Source: CAYPNF01 sp964411985 (GTDB lineage: Bacteria > Verrucomicrobiota > Verrucomicrobiia > Limisphaerales > J093). Taken from it: 64,000 nucleotides of DNA. The stretch lies in NCBI GenBank assembly GCA_964411985.1, contig CAYPNF010000019.1, positions 67,693 to 131,692 of the forward strand, in the 5' to 3' direction. Both the position numbers and the translations under genes were made by a program. Under the pieces are notes generated by a model. That model was not told the origin of the DNA. It did not search any database and saw only the letters and a list, made by a program, of their open reading frames with translations. This document shows, piece after piece, positions 46,754 through 57,325 of this stretch (position 1 is the first letter of the stretch; the number at the start of each line of letters is the position of its first letter).

Positions 46754-49700
46754 GTGGCTAACATTGGAATCTGTAGTGGTCATCGGCCGGTAGCTCTGCT
46801 GAGTGCTAGGAATGCTTCACGCTTTGCCTTTCGCCGGGGCAGCTCTGTCCCTGCGTGGCGCAGCATCATGTGCGGGCTTGTCGTCGCCATTTCAACGGCA
46901 CTCCTAACTTCCTCGGCCCTGGCCGCGGATCCCCCCGCATACGGCCTCCTCCGGGAGGTCTTCGAGGGGATCGGTGGCACTGCCGTGGCTGACCTCACGG
47001 GTTCGCCCGATTACCCTGATCATCCGACCACCACCAACTACGTCACGGACTACTTCGAGTCGCCGACCGACATTCTGGAAAACTATGGCCAACGCATGCA
47101 TGGCTACGTCGTCGCGCCGAAAACCGGGGCCTACACATTCTGGATCTCCACCGATGACGGTGGTTCACTGTGGCTCAGCACGGATGAGAATCCCGCCAAC
47201 GCCGTCGAGATTGCCACCGTGAACGGCTGGACACCGTCTCGGCAATGGGATTGGGAAGGAAACCAACGCTCCAGCCCCATCACCCTTGCCGCTGGTAAGG
47301 TCTATTACATTTCTGCCCTGATGAAGGAGGGCGGTGGTGGCGATAACCTTGCAGTTCGCTGGTTGATGCCCGACGGGACCGATCAGGCTCCCATAGTGGC
47401 CACCAACTTGCTTCCCTACGGCATTAGTTTCACGGCGCCCGTGATCGCCGCCCAACCCACCAACACGACAGCCTTGGAGGGAGGCGAGGCTCGATTCGAG
47501 GTCAAACTGACCACCGTCGGCCTTTACAGCTATCAGTGGCAACGGAACGGCGTGGCACTCACCGGGGCCACGCAGCCTCAGCTCCTATACTCGCCAGTCC
47601 AGATGAGCGATCAGCAGGCGCGGTTTCGGTGTGTGATCACCAACAAGCTGGGATCGGTGACCAGCAGGGAGGCGGTGTTGACTGTGAACCCTGACACTAC
47701 CGCTCCTTCGCTCTCAGGGGTTCAGAACCTGGGCACGACCCAATTGGAGGTGGTTTTCAGTGAATCGGTTGGCCTGACCTCCGCCACGCTCCCCTCCAAT
47801 TACACCCTCAACAACGGGGTGAGCGTCACTGCCGCAGCCGCCGGCAGCACCCCAAACATGGTAGTATTGACGACCTCGCCCATGGTACTGGGTCAGGCCT
47901 ACAAACTCACGGTCAACGGCGTCACGGATCGGGCCCAGGTTCCCAATGCCATCCTGCCTGGTTCCCAGATTGCATTCGTCGCCGTGGAGTATGCACCCAA
48001 GGACATCGGCTCCCCGCCTCTCGCAGGGAAGGTTGCGCCAGCCGCCGGAGGCAGCGACGTTACGGGCAGTGGCGATTTCGGCGAAGCGAGTGACAATTTC
48101 CACTTCGCCTGGCAGAAACGCACCGGTGACTTTGATCTGCGCACTCGCCTCGCGCACTTTGACAGCACGGATCCTTTTGCCAAGGCGGGCCTGATGGCTC
48201 GCGAAAGCCTGGATCCCGGCAGCCGGTTCGTTGCTTCCATCGCCACGCCATCTACCGTTGGGTGCTTTTTCCTCGCCCGTACCACCGCAGGCACCGCCGC
48301 CGCGCGCTCGGGCTTTCTGCCCGCCAACTACCCCGAAACGTGGCTGCGCCTCAAGCGCGCAGGCAATGCCTTTACGGCTTACGCCAGCCTGGACGGCCAG
48401 TCTTGGGTTGCCCTCGGCAACACCACGCTCGCCCTGCCTGCCACTCTCTATTTCGGCATGGCGGCTTCGAGTCGATCAAGTGCTGCCTCGGCGACCGCTT
48501 CCTTCCGCGACCTCAGCACGCCGGTCGGTGCGATCCTGACCACCTACTCGCCCCGTGGTGAAACGCTAGGGCCTTCCAGTCGCCAGACTCCGCTGGTGAT
48601 CAGCGAAATTATGTATCACCCCAAGGAGCGGAGCGATGGTCGCGACGGGGAGTTCATCGAGTTGTTCAACGCGGACGTAATTCCGCAGGATCTCACCGGG
48701 TATCGCCTGTCAGGCAGCATCGAGTACGCGTTTCCGGAGGGTTACGTGCTTCCAGCGGGTGCCTACGCGGTCGTGGCGCGGAATCCTGCGGATTTCGCTG
48801 TGGTTTACGGTCAGACCGTCCTGGGGCCCTTTGCGAACACCAACAGCCTGCCCAATGACGCAGGACTCGTGCGTCTGCGTAATCCGCGCGACGCCATTTT
48901 GCTCGAGGTCAGCTACGGATCCAAGGCGCCTTGGCCCGTGGCGGCGGACGGTGGTGGACACTCCTTGGTCCTGACGCGACCTTCCTACGGTGAAGCCGAT
49001 CCCCGTGCTTGGGCGGCAAGCGACATCATCGGCGGCTCACCCGGTGGGATGGAAACCGTGCGAGCCAATCCGCTGTCCAGCGTACTGATCAACGAGTTCC
49101 TGGCACATACCGATGATCCTCAGTTCGACTACGTGGAACTCTATAACCATGGCAATCTGGCCGTGGACGTTTCTGGCTGCGTCATCACCGATGATCCTAC
49201 GACGAATCGCTTCCGCATCCCCAACGGCACCACCATCCTCCCGCGAGGCTTTGTCGCTTTCGATCAGAATCTCCTCGGTTTCCGACTCGATGCCGCTGGG
49301 GAAAGCCTTTTTCTGGTGAACTCCAATCTGACCCGGGTCCTTGACGCCGTCCATTTCGGCGGTCAAGAGAACGGTGTCGCGACCGGGCGATACCCCGATG
49401 GCACGGCTGAGTTGCGTCGGCTCAGCCGGCCCACCCCAGCTGCCGAAAATGAACCTTTTCTGGTTAGTGAGATTGTTATCAACGAGATCATGTACAACCC
49501 GATCTCGGGCGACAATGCTGACGAGTATGTGGAGCTCTACAACCGCACCGCTGCGCCCATCGACCTTTCCGGGTGGCGCTTCACGGACGGAGTGGACTAC
49601 ACCTTCCCTTCGGGCACCACGCTGGCCGCTGAAGGTTATCTGGCGGTCGCCAAGGACCGTCTTCGCCTGCTCACTAACTATCCCGGCATCAACGCCGGCC

Positions 49701-52700
49701 TGGTGTATGGCGACTTCGACGGCACCTTGGCCAACGGGGGGGAACGCCTCGCTATCGCCAAGCCGGACTGGATCGTGACCACCAACGAATTCGGCCTTCG
49801 GTCGACCAACCGCATCTACATTGAAGTGGACAACGTTACCTACGGCACTGCTGGGCGTTGGGGTCAGTGGAGCGATGGTCTGGGGAGCAGCCTGGAACTG
49901 ATCGACGCAGACACTGACCACCTGCGTCCCTCCAACTGGGCGGACTCAGATGAGTCTGCCAAGGCCTCCTGGGGTACCATCGAATTCACCGGCCGGCTCG
50001 ACAACGGCGACGGTGGCCTTATCGACCGGTTGCAGATCATGCTCCAAGGTCCCGGTGAATGCCTGATAGATGACGTTGAAGTCATTCCCAGCGGCGGCGC
50101 CAACCGACTGACCAATCCGGGCTTCAACGCCGCTCTGACCGGATGGACAATTCAGGGCAACCATCGAAAAAGTTCCCGCGAGACTTCCGGCGGGACAGGT
50201 AACAGCGGCTGCCTGCATGTGCGTTCCCCTGGTCGCGGCGACACCGCGGTCAATCGGATTTACGCCCCCGTAAGCCCCGCGCTGGCCAACAACTCCACGG
50301 CCACTCTCCGTGCGAAAGTGCGGTGGCTCAAGGGTTGGCCCGAGTTCATGCTCCGTCTTCGCGGAAGCTACCTGGAGGCTGCCGGCCGGATGGCCCTGCC
50401 TACTAACCTGGGCACGCCCGCGGCGCGGAATAGCCGCGCCGTAATTAACGCTGGCCCGGCCATCTTCGAAGTCGTGCATGCACCCATCCTTCCCGCGGCA
50501 TCCCAAGTGGTCACCGTCACGGCCCGGGTGAGTGATCCCGACAGCGTTGGGAGTGTCACTCTCAAGTACCGGGTCGATCCTGGCACTTCCGTCAAGAGTG
50601 TGGCCATGACCGACGATGGCGCCACAGGGGATGCGGTGGCGGGCGATGGCATTTACACCGCACGGATTCCCGGCCAGCCAGCAGGCTCCATGGTAGCCTT
50701 CTATGTCACAGCAGTAGATGCTCCGACAGCGGGCCCCAATACCGCCTCCTTCCCCGCCGATGCTCCGACTCATGAATGCCTGGTCCGCTGGGGGGAATCG
50801 CAGCCGGTCGGCAACCTTGCGGTGTACCGTCTATGGCAACGACAGACGGAGTACAACTGGCTGCGCAGTCGCGAACCGTTGGCCAATGATAATGTGGACT
50901 GCACGTTCGTCTACAACGACGGACGCGTAATCTACAACGCGGAAATGCGCGGCAAAGGGAGCCCCTGGCACGGTGGCAGTGTGGGAGGGGACTATTTGTA
51001 CGCGTTCCCGGAAGACGACCGTTTCCTAGGCGCGCAGGACGTCGCGCTCGTCACCCTGGGCAACCTGGGCAGCGACGACAGCGCCCAGCGCGAGCAGGCT
51101 GCATTCTGGATCGGCACAAAGATGGGACTGCCCAGTCTCCATCGCCGCCACGTGTTCTTCTTTGAAAACGGCGCGCAGAAGCAGACCATTTACGAGGATT
51201 CCGAAGAACCCAATGGAGCCTTCGCTGACCGTTGGTGGCCAAACGGTCAGGATGGCGATCTGTACAAGATCGAAGACTGGTTCGAGTTCGACGATGCGGG
51301 CGGGAGCTTCACTTTCAGTCGTGACGCTACGCTCGAAAAGTTCACCACCACGGGTGGAGCCTACAAAACAGCCCGTTACCGCTGGGCCTGGCGCAAACGC
51401 GCCGTGGTGGAGTCAGCGAATGATTACACCAATCTTTTCAACCTCATTACCGCGGTGAACACCACCGACAACACCCGCGTGCCGCGAATCGAAGGTCTCG
51501 TCGACATGGAAAACTGGATGGGCATTTTCGCTCTTCAACACATCGTCGGCAACTGGGATGCTTACGGGTACAGCCGTGGCAAGAACGGCTACATCTACAA
51601 GCCAACCGGGGAGCGCTTCGGTATGGTTCCCTGGGACATCGACTTCGTGCTCGGCTCGAGCAGTGATGGCCCCTCCACTGATATTTTTGGTGCCAACGAC
51701 CCCACTGTGTCCAGCCTTTGGAACACGCCCCCGTTCCGGCGCATCTACTTGAGGGCCTTCCTTGACGCCTGCAACGGCCCCCTGCAAAGCGCGGAGATAG
51801 GACCCCTCGTCGATGGCCGATTCGCTGCCTTGGCCGCCAATGGGGTCAACGTCGCCAACCCGCTTGCGATCAAGAGTTGGGTTAGCCAGCGTCGCACGTA
51901 CCTTCTGAACCGCGTGGCCAGTGAGGATACGCTCACTTTCTCCATCGGAAGCAACAATGGTAGCGATTTCAGCACCAACAAGGCGTTGATCACCCTCACC
52001 GGCTCCGCCCCCATCGCCGTGAAAACGATCGCTGTCAACGGTGTGCCGATGCCAGTTCAATGGAGTACCGTCACTGGGTGGACTCTCACGCTTGCCTTAG
52101 GCTCACGCACCAATGTCCTGAATCTGACCGGCTACGATTCGCACGGCAAAGCTGTCACCGGAGCGAGCGACTCGATCACCATCAAATATACCGGTGCCGA
52201 TCTACCCTCACCGGTCGATCAGGTGGTCATCAACGAAGTGATGTACCACCCTCTGGCGCCCGAGGCATCCTTCGTTGAACTCTACAATACGTCTGGCACT
52301 ACAAGCTACGATCTCTCCGGCTGGCAACTTGACGGCGCTGATTTCGTTTTCTCTCCGGGTACGGTGCTTGGACCGGGAGGATATATAGTCATTGCCCAGA
52401 ACGGCGATGCTTTCGCCGCCGCTTACGGCTTTAATGTGCTGCCGGTGGGGGAGTTTGCTGGTACTCTCCAGAACAACGGTGAGCGCCTGCGGTTGATCAA
52501 ACCAGGGGTAACCCCCGACTTGGACTTGGTGGTAGACCAGGTCCGGTACGACAACGAGGCCCCCTGGCCCGTCGCCGCAGATGGCTTCGGTCCCTCGCTC
52601 CAGTTGGTGGACCCCCGGCAGGACAACTGGCGGGCCGGCAACTGGGCCGCAGCCGGCACCAACGACAGCGTGAAGTTCACTCCCGGAAAAGCCAACTCGC

Positions 52701-55700
52701 TACTAAACACGTTGCCCGCTTTCCCTATGCTCTTCCTCAACGAGGTCATGCCCCAGAACACCGATGGCCCCACCGATCACGCCGGTGACAAAGACCCATG
52801 GATTGAGCTCTACAACTCAGGTGGCGAGTCCGTGGATCTCTCCAGCCTCTATCTGGCCGGGACCACCACCAATCTCACCCAGTGGGCTTTCCCCGCGGGA
52901 GCCTCAATCGGGCCGAAGCAGTATCTGCTGGTCTGGGCTGACGGCGAACCAGACGAATCCAGATCTTCGGAGCTGCACACGAATTTCCGTCTCGCTCCCA
53001 CCAACGGCATGGTGGCGCTGGTGCGCATGCAGCTCGGTGCTCCGGCCGTGATGGACTACCTTACGTACAAGCAACAATCTCCAGGTCTCTCGTTCGGCTC
53101 CTACCCGGACGGGCAGCCGCAGGAACGCAGGTTGTTCCATCTCCCCACGCCGGGGGCGACGAATAACCCCGGCACGCCCGTTTCCCCCATCTTCATCAAC
53201 GAATGGATGGCCAGCAACACCGGGGTGGTGCTCGATCCGGCCGATGCCGATCCGGAAGATTGGTTCGAACTCCATAATGCCGGCTCCACTCCGGTGGACC
53301 TTTCCGCCTACACGCTCACCGATACCGTCACGAACAAGAGCAAATTCGTGATCCCGAACGGCGTGGTCATTCCTGCCGGAGGATTCCTGTGGGTGTGGGC
53401 GGATGAGGAAACCGGCCAGACCACCAACGGCCAATTGCACGTGAACTTCAAGCTTTCAGCAACCGGTGAAGCAATCGGGTTGTTCACGCCGGATGGGCAG
53501 GAGGTAGACTCGGTCAGCTTTGGCCAGCAGGTGGACAACGTCAGCGAGGGACGCTTCCCCGACGGCATGAGCGAGCCCTTTGTCTCCATGGTTCTTCCCA
53601 CTCCTGGACAACCCAATCAGTTTGCTACCGCCAACCAACCACCCGTCCTGACCGCCATCGGGAACCGGTCCATCGATGAAGGATCGATCGTGACCTTCAC
53701 CGCGGCGGCCACTGATTCCGATGCCGGTCAGAAGCTCAGTTTTGAGCTCCTTGGCGCGCCACCTGCCTCCAGCATCCACGCTACGAGTGGTGCCTTCAGT
53801 TGGACGCCTGCCGAGGCCGATGGCCCCGGCGATTACTCGTTCGTTGTGCGCGTGACCGACGATGGTGTCCCACCGCGTTGGGACTCGGAAACCGTGACGA
53901 TCACCGTTCGCGAAGTGAACCAACCACCCACGCTGCAGCTCATTGCTGACCAGACCGTTGGGGAGACCCAATCGCTTACACTCACCGCCCAAGCCTATGA
54001 TCCGGACCTACCCAAGCAGCGGCTCGCTTTCACGCTCGACGCGAGCGCGCCTATTGGGGCGCTCATCAATGAGGCTACAGGTGATTTCTCCTGGACACCC
54101 TCGGAGGCGGATGGCCCTGGTGTATACCCGATTACGGTTCACGTGACCGATGCGGGTGAACCTCCGTACAGCGCTGCTCGCTCGTTCACCGTGACTGTCA
54201 CCGAGGTGGATAACGCGCCAGTCTTCAAACCGGTCGGACTCCAAGTGGTCGACGAACTTGCCCCCTTTGGTCTGCAACTGGAGGCCCTGGATCCTGATCA
54301 ACCACCCAAAGCTGTCGTTTACTCTCTGGAGTCTGGACCCTCCGGCCTTAAGGTCGACCCGACCACGGGACTGCTCAGCTGGACACCTACCGAGTCACAA
54401 GGCCCGAATTCATACAACGTGGTGGTCCGCGCCAGCGAGGTGCAGGGCGTTCAATCGGCGGCGATCGCGTTTTCGATTGTCGTGAACGAGAAGAACACGC
54501 CGCCCGCTCTGGCAGAGATCGCCAACCGCGTGGTGACGGAAGGTTCCATTGTGACGTTCACCAACATCGCGAGCGATGCCGATTCACCCACCCAGAGACT
54601 GACCTTCAGTCTCGCCCCCGGCGCCCCGTCGGGTGCCAGCGTGGATCCGGGGACCGGCGTCTTCCACTGGTCCGTCGGTGACGATGTGGGCCCCAGCACC
54701 AACGCCATCACGGTCCGGGTTGCGGATGACACCCTGGACTCCATCACCACCTCCAGGAGTTTCACGGTCGTGGTGCTGGCTGAACCGCGCATCGTGATCA
54801 ACGAGATCATGCACCATCCTGCGGTAGCGGGTACCGAGTTTGTTGAACTCCACAATGGGTCCACCAACGTCACTTGGTCGCTGGCCGGTTGGCGCCTTAC
54901 GGGCACTGACTTTGTCTTCCCTGCCGGAGCTATTCTGGGGCCCAATGGTTACGTCGTGGTCGCCAAAGACGTGGCAAAGTTCCAGGCGGCTTACGGCAAG
55001 ACCGCTACTGCTTTCGGCAATTACTCTGGTCAGTTGCCCGCAGAGGGCGGAACCATTCGTCTGCTGCGGCCCAACACTGCTGGTGGTGAGCTCCTCGTGG
55101 ATGAGGTCCGCTTCAGCGTCTCCGCACCTTGGCCCGCCTTGGCGAACGGTGGGGGTGCTTCCCTGCAGTTGATCGATCCGCGCCAGGACAATTCCCGTCT
55201 CGGCAACTGGGCCGCCGTCAGTGGTACCACCACCAACGCGCCCAAGAATCTGGTCCCAATGGACGCCTCCTGGCGTTACTGGCAGAGTGACACTGCCCCC
55301 GCCACCGGTTGGACCAACCTCGTGTATGACGACAGCGTCTGGCCGTCTGGAAAGGCTCTGCTTTACGTGGAAGATGCGTCACTCCCTGCTGCCAAGAACA
55401 CCTCATTGACCCTCGGTCGTATGAGTTACCTCTTCCGTACGAAGTTCCAGTTCAACGGTAATCCCGAGGGTGCCACCTTTCAGCTCAGCATGGTGGTGGA
55501 CGACGGAGCCGTATTCTATCTGAACGGCAAACCGTTCCACTGGTTTGGCATGACCGAAGGCGAGATCCCCACGCGCGATACCCCCGCGACCCAGACGGTA
55601 CCCGATGCCATCCTTACTGGTCCCGTTGTGGCTTCAGCTGAAGGGTTGCAGGTTGGGGAGAATGTACTCGCGGTGGAAGTCCACCAGAATAACACCGGCA

Positions 55701-56491
55701 GCTCGGATATCGTCTTTGGTTGTACTTTGGACGTGATCGAGGTGAAGCTAGAGAGTGTCACGCCGGGATACGTGAACTCGGTGCGTGCTGGGTTGGATCC
55801 TTTCCCTGCCGTCTCCATCAACGAAGTGCTCGCCAGCAACGCCACGGGCCTAACGGATGCCGCGGGCGATCGTGACCCCTGGGTCGAGTTGGCCAATACC
55901 GGTACGAGCGCTGCTTCCCTGGCTGGATGCTACCTGGCCAATAGCTTCACCAACCTCACTCAGTGGGCTTTCCCCGCCGCCGCGAGCTTGCCGGCCGGCC
56001 GACTGCAGGTCGTTTGGGCTGATGCTGAGCCTCAGGAGTCCACCGCCCTGGAATGGCACACGAACTTCCGTCTGTCCTCTCCAGCCGGAGTGGTGGTCAT
56101 GTCCCGCCTCCAGAACGGTCAACCAGCGATCGTAGACTACCTCACCTATTCCGGGGCGAGCACCGACAAATCCTATGGCTATGCCGACCCGCGCACGTTC
56201 GATGCGCTACCCGTCCTTCTCGCCAAGCCCACGCCGGGCACCCCCAACCTGGACAATCCGTCGTCCGCACCTCGACTCACCAGCGTGCTGATGGGCGACG
56301 ATGACAAGTTCAGCATGCTCTGGACGAGTGTGCCGGGTCGCCGGTACCAGTTGCTGGCGAAGGATAGCCTCGATGACCCGACCTGGCTCGTGGTGGGCGA
56401 GGTGACCGCAGCCGGACCAGAGACTGGACTGAGCGACGCGGGGACGGGGGGCAAACCGCACCGGTTTTATCGAGTGTTGCTCCTGCCTTGA
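46754..56491 (+). CDS. Giant secreted multidomain protein with eight lamin-tail domains and a CotH-like domain
   Basis: 3245 residues if the GTG at 46754 is used; the ATG at 46868 gives a compact signal (MCGLVVAISTALLTSSALAA) and may be the true start. Domains by base position: PA14 (46930-47420), Ig-like (47430-47990), a concanavalin/DUF1349-like module (48060-48520), lamin-tail domains starting near 48590, 49080, 49470, 52220, 52730, 53190, 54790 and 55810 (each opening with INEIMYNP-like), a CotH-like kinase-fold domain (50810-51930, GNWDAYGYSRGKNGYIYKP, MVPWDIDFVLG), four cadherin-like Ig repeats (53640-54790, FSWTPAEADGPGDYSF) and a galactose-binding-like domain (55240-55740). The C-terminus (WTSVPGRRYQLLAKDSL) has no CTERM or LPXTG anchor. 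CotH proteins phosphorylate surface proteins in Bacillus; here a role in adhesion or surface structure is inferred. Confidence 0.9.
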   Translation: MANIGICSGHRPVALLSARNASRFAFRRGSSVPAWRSIMCGLVVAISTALLTSSALAADPPAYGLLREVFEGIGGTAVADLTGSPDYPDHPTTTNYVTDYFESPTDILENYGQRMHGYVVAPKTGAYTFWISTDDGGSLWLSTDENPANAVEIATVNGWTPSRQWDWEGNQRSSPITLAAGKVYYISALMKEGGGGDNLAVRWLMPDGTDQAPIVATNLLPYGISFTAPVIAAQPTNTTALEGGEARFEVKLTTVGLYSYQWQRNGVALTGATQPQLLYSPVQMSDQQARFRCVITNKLGSVTSREAVLTVNPDTTAPSLSGVQNLGTTQLEVVFSESVGLTSATLPSNYTLNNGVSVTAAAAGSTPNMVVLTTSPMVLGQAYKLTVNGVTDRAQVPNAILPGSQIAFVAVEYAPKDIGSPPLAGKVAPAAGGSDVTGSGDFGEASDNFHFAWQKRTGDFDLRTRLAHFDSTDPFAKAGLMARESLDPGSRFVASIATPSTVGCFFLARTTAGTAAARSGFLPANYPETWLRLKRAGNAFTAYASLDGQSWVALGNTTLALPATLYFGMAASSRSSAASATASFRDLSTPVGAILTTYSPRGETLGPSSRQTPLVISEIMYHPKERSDGRDGEFIELFNADVIPQDLTGYRLSGSIEYAFPEGYVLPAGAYAVVARNPADFAVVYGQTVLGPFANTNSLPNDAGLVRLRNPRDAILLEVSYGSKAPWPVAADGGGHSLVLTRPSYGEADPRAWAASDIIGGSPGGMETVRANPLSSVLINEFLAHTDDPQFDYVELYNHGNLAVDVSGCVITDDPTTNRFRIPNGTTILPRGFVAFDQNLLGFRLDAAGESLFLVNSNLTRVLDAVHFGGQENGVATGRYPDGTAELRRLSRPTPAAENEPFLVSEIVINEIMYNPISGDNADEYVELYNRTAAPIDLSGWRFTDGVDYTFPSGTTLAAEGYLAVAKDRLRLLTNYPGINAGLVYGDFDGTLANGGERLAIAKPDWIVTTNEFGLRSTNRIYIEVDNVTYGTAGRWGQWSDGLGSSLELIDADTDHLRPSNWADSDESAKASWGTIEFTGRLDNGDGGLIDRLQIMLQGPGECLIDDVEVIPSGGANRLTNPGFNAALTGWTIQGNHRKSSRETSGGTGNSGCLHVRSPGRGDTAVNRIYAPVSPALANNSTATLRAKVRWLKGWPEFMLRLRGSYLEAAGRMALPTNLGTPAARNSRAVINAGPAIFEVVHAPILPAASQVVTVTARVSDPDSVGSVTLKYRVDPGTSVKSVAMTDDGATGDAVAGDGIYTARIPGQPAGSMVAFYVTAVDAPTAGPNTASFPADAPTHECLVRWGESQPVGNLAVYRLWQRQTEYNWLRSREPLANDNVDCTFVYNDGRVIYNAEMRGKGSPWHGGSVGGDYLYAFPEDDRFLGAQDVALVTLGNLGSDDSAQREQAAFWIGTKMGLPSLHRRHVFFFENGAQKQTIYEDSEEPNGAFADRWWPNGQDGDLYKIEDWFEFDDAGGSFTFSRDATLEKFTTTGGAYKTARYRWAWRKRAVVESANDYTNLFNLITAVNTTDNTRVPRIEGLVDMENWMGIFALQHIVGNWDAYGYSRGKNGYIYKPTGERFGMVPWDIDFVLGSSSDGPSTDIFGANDPTVSSLWNTPPFRRIYLRAFLDACNGPLQSAEIGPLVDGRFAALAANGVNVANPLAIKSWVSQRRTYLLNRVASEDTLTFSIGSNNGSDFSTNKALITLTGSAPIAVKTIAVNGVPMPVQWSTVTGWTLTLALGSRTNVLNLTGYDSHGKAVTGASDSITIKYTGADLPSPVDQVVINEVMYHPLAPEASFVELYNTSGTTSYDLSGWQLDGADFVFSPGTVLGPGGYIVIAQNGDAFAAAYGFNVLPVGEFAGTLQNNGERLRLIKPGVTPDLDLVVDQVRYDNEAPWPVAADGFGPSLQLVDPRQDNWRAGNWAAAGTNDSVKFTPGKANSLLNTLPAFPMLFLNEVMPQNTDGPTDHAGDKDPWIELYNSGGESVDLSSLYLAGTTTNLTQWAFPAGASIGPKQYLLVWADGEPDESRSSELHTNFRLAPTNGMVALVRMQLGAPAVMDYLTYKQQSPGLSFGSYPDGQPQERRLFHLPTPGATNNPGTPVSPIFINEWMASNTGVVLDPADADPEDWFELHNAGSTPVDLSAYTLTDTVTNKSKFVIPNGVVIPAGGFLWVWADEETGQTTNGQLHVNFKLSATGEAIGLFTPDGQEVDSVSFGQQVDNVSEGRFPDGMSEPFVSMVLPTPGQPNQFATANQPPVLTAIGNRSIDEGSIVTFTAAATDSDAGQKLSFELLGAPPASSIHATSGAFSWTPAEADGPGDYSFVVRVTDDGVPPRWDSETVTITVREVNQPPTLQLIADQTVGETQSLTLTAQAYDPDLPKQRLAFTLDASAPIGALINEATGDFSWTPSEADGPGVYPITVHVTDAGEPPYSAARSFTVTVTEVDNAPVFKPVGLQVVDELAPFGLQLEALDPDQPPKAVVYSLESGPSGLKVDPTTGLLSWTPTESQGPNSYNVVVRASEVQGVQSAAIAFSIVVNEKNTPPALAEIANRVVTEGSIVTFTNIASDADSPTQRLTFSLAPGAPSGASVDPGTGVFHWSVGDDVGPSTNAITVRVADDTLDSITTSRSFTVVVLAEPRIVINEIMHHPAVAGTEFVELHNGSTNVTWSLAGWRLTGTDFVFPAGAILGPNGYVVVAKDVAKFQAAYGKTATAFGNYSGQLPAEGGTIRLLRPNTAGGELLVDEVRFSVSAPWPALANGGGASLQLIDPRQDNSRLGNWAAVSGTTTNAPKNLVPMDASWRYWQSDTAPATGWTNLVYDDSVWPSGKALLYVEDASLPAAKNTSLTLGRMSYLFRTKFQFNGNPEGATFQLSMVVDDGAVFYLNGKPFHWFGMTEGEIPTRDTPATQTVPDAILTGPVVASAEGLQVGENVLAVEVHQNNTGSSDIVFGCTLDVIEVKLESVTPGYVNSVRAGLDPFPAVSINEVLASNATGLTDAAGDRDPWVELANTGTSAASLAGCYLANSFTNLTQWAFPAAASLPAGRLQVVWADAEPQESTALEWHTNFRLSSPAGVVVMSRLQNGQPAIVDYLTYSGASTDKSYGYADPRTFDALPVLLAKPTPGTPNLDNPSSAPRLTSVLMGDDDKFSMLWTSVPGRRYQLLAKDSLDDPTWLVVGEVTAAGPETGLSDAGTGGKPHRFYRVLLLP
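52730..56250 (+). repeat. Duplicated lamin-tail modules inside the giant protein
   Basis: The module near 52730-53160 and that near 55810-56250 share NLTQWAFPA, the WADxEPxES block, WHTNFRL/LHTNFRL and xMDYLTY/IVDYLTY in the same order. The modules starting near 52220 and 54790 share the LQLxDPRQDN and GNWAA blocks. This indicates two-module segmental duplication, though the DNA has diverged. Confidence 0.7.
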
Positions 56492-57325
56492 TAAGAGGAA
56501 TGATTAGTTGAGGCCGAATAGTGGAGGTTGAGTCCGAATCTGTGGCTTGCATCGCTCATTCGACTCAATTTCCCTGGAGATTTGGCTCTACGACCGGCGT
56601 TAGCGTGCGATCGAGACGCGTACCCAGTGCGGCCGGGTGTCCCACCCGTATCAGTTCTACCCAAGACTGGGTTGGTCCCTGGGCTTGGAAATCAACTACG
56701 GTTAGATATGGAGGGTGGCGCCTCGTTGGTTTTTGCCGCTAACTCCTTGGACACGGTGGGGAGTCTCTTCTGTGGCTTGTCCTCTGAACTCCGGCAAGTC
56801 CTTTCTTATCCCCGCGCATGGAGAGCTAGTGAACTCCGCCCCTACGGAGGAATCTGGACAGTGCTGAAGTTCCTCTCAGGAAAACCCCTAAGATACCGAG
56901 GGAGATGCACCTCTAAAGAAGGTGGTCCGTAGGGTTTTCCCTTCCTGCTCGGCCACAGGAAGTGGTTGGCGGGCAATCCTGTTGCGGGGACAGAAATGGG
57001 TTTCAGGAATCACCGCCTTTTGCCGATGTGTTAGGCGGCCGATGCCCTTCAGCAGGTGGTGCCGACATCTGGGCCTCATCCTAAGATGGATTGACTCCCT
57101 CTGAGGGGTGCTTGCTTTAGGAATGTCCTTTATGCGGTTGGTCGCTATTGATTAGACCTAAAGAAATCGGATAGCACGTCCAGCTGTTGTTGTGCTGATA
57201 TAGACGAAAGTACTGTGTGGTAGTTTACCTATTCTGTATACCTCCTGGGCTTCCGGCATTGGCTAGCCGGGACTTTGCCGGGTCGTTTCCCGCCCAGATT
57301 ATGATCCGACAACAACGTTCCGACT
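56492..57325. other. 834-bp gap between the two giant genes
   Basis: Short open frames here (for example 56528-56932) lack any protein-like pattern or ribosome-binding site and I do not support them. The first 600 bp show nothing I can name. The last 200 bp are locally AT-rich (57116-57240) and are followed by a GC-rich foldable stretch at 57245-57297. Confidence 0.5.
57245..57297 (+). promoter_or_regulatory. Possible structured RNA leader (three-way junction)
   Basis: CTGGG (57245-57249) pairs with CCCAG (57293-57297), enclosing two hairpins: CCGGC/GCCGG (57253-57257 with 57266-57270) and CGGG/CCCG (57279-57282 with 57289-57292). It lies 28 nt before the first possible start of the giant gene. 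It matches no riboswitch class that I know, and GC-rich sequence folds easily by chance. Confidence 0.25.

Noticed and set aside
56528..56932. 134-residue frame between the giant genes
   Set aside because: No ribosome-binding site, no signal or domain pattern, and overlapping frames of similar length; treated as non-coding.
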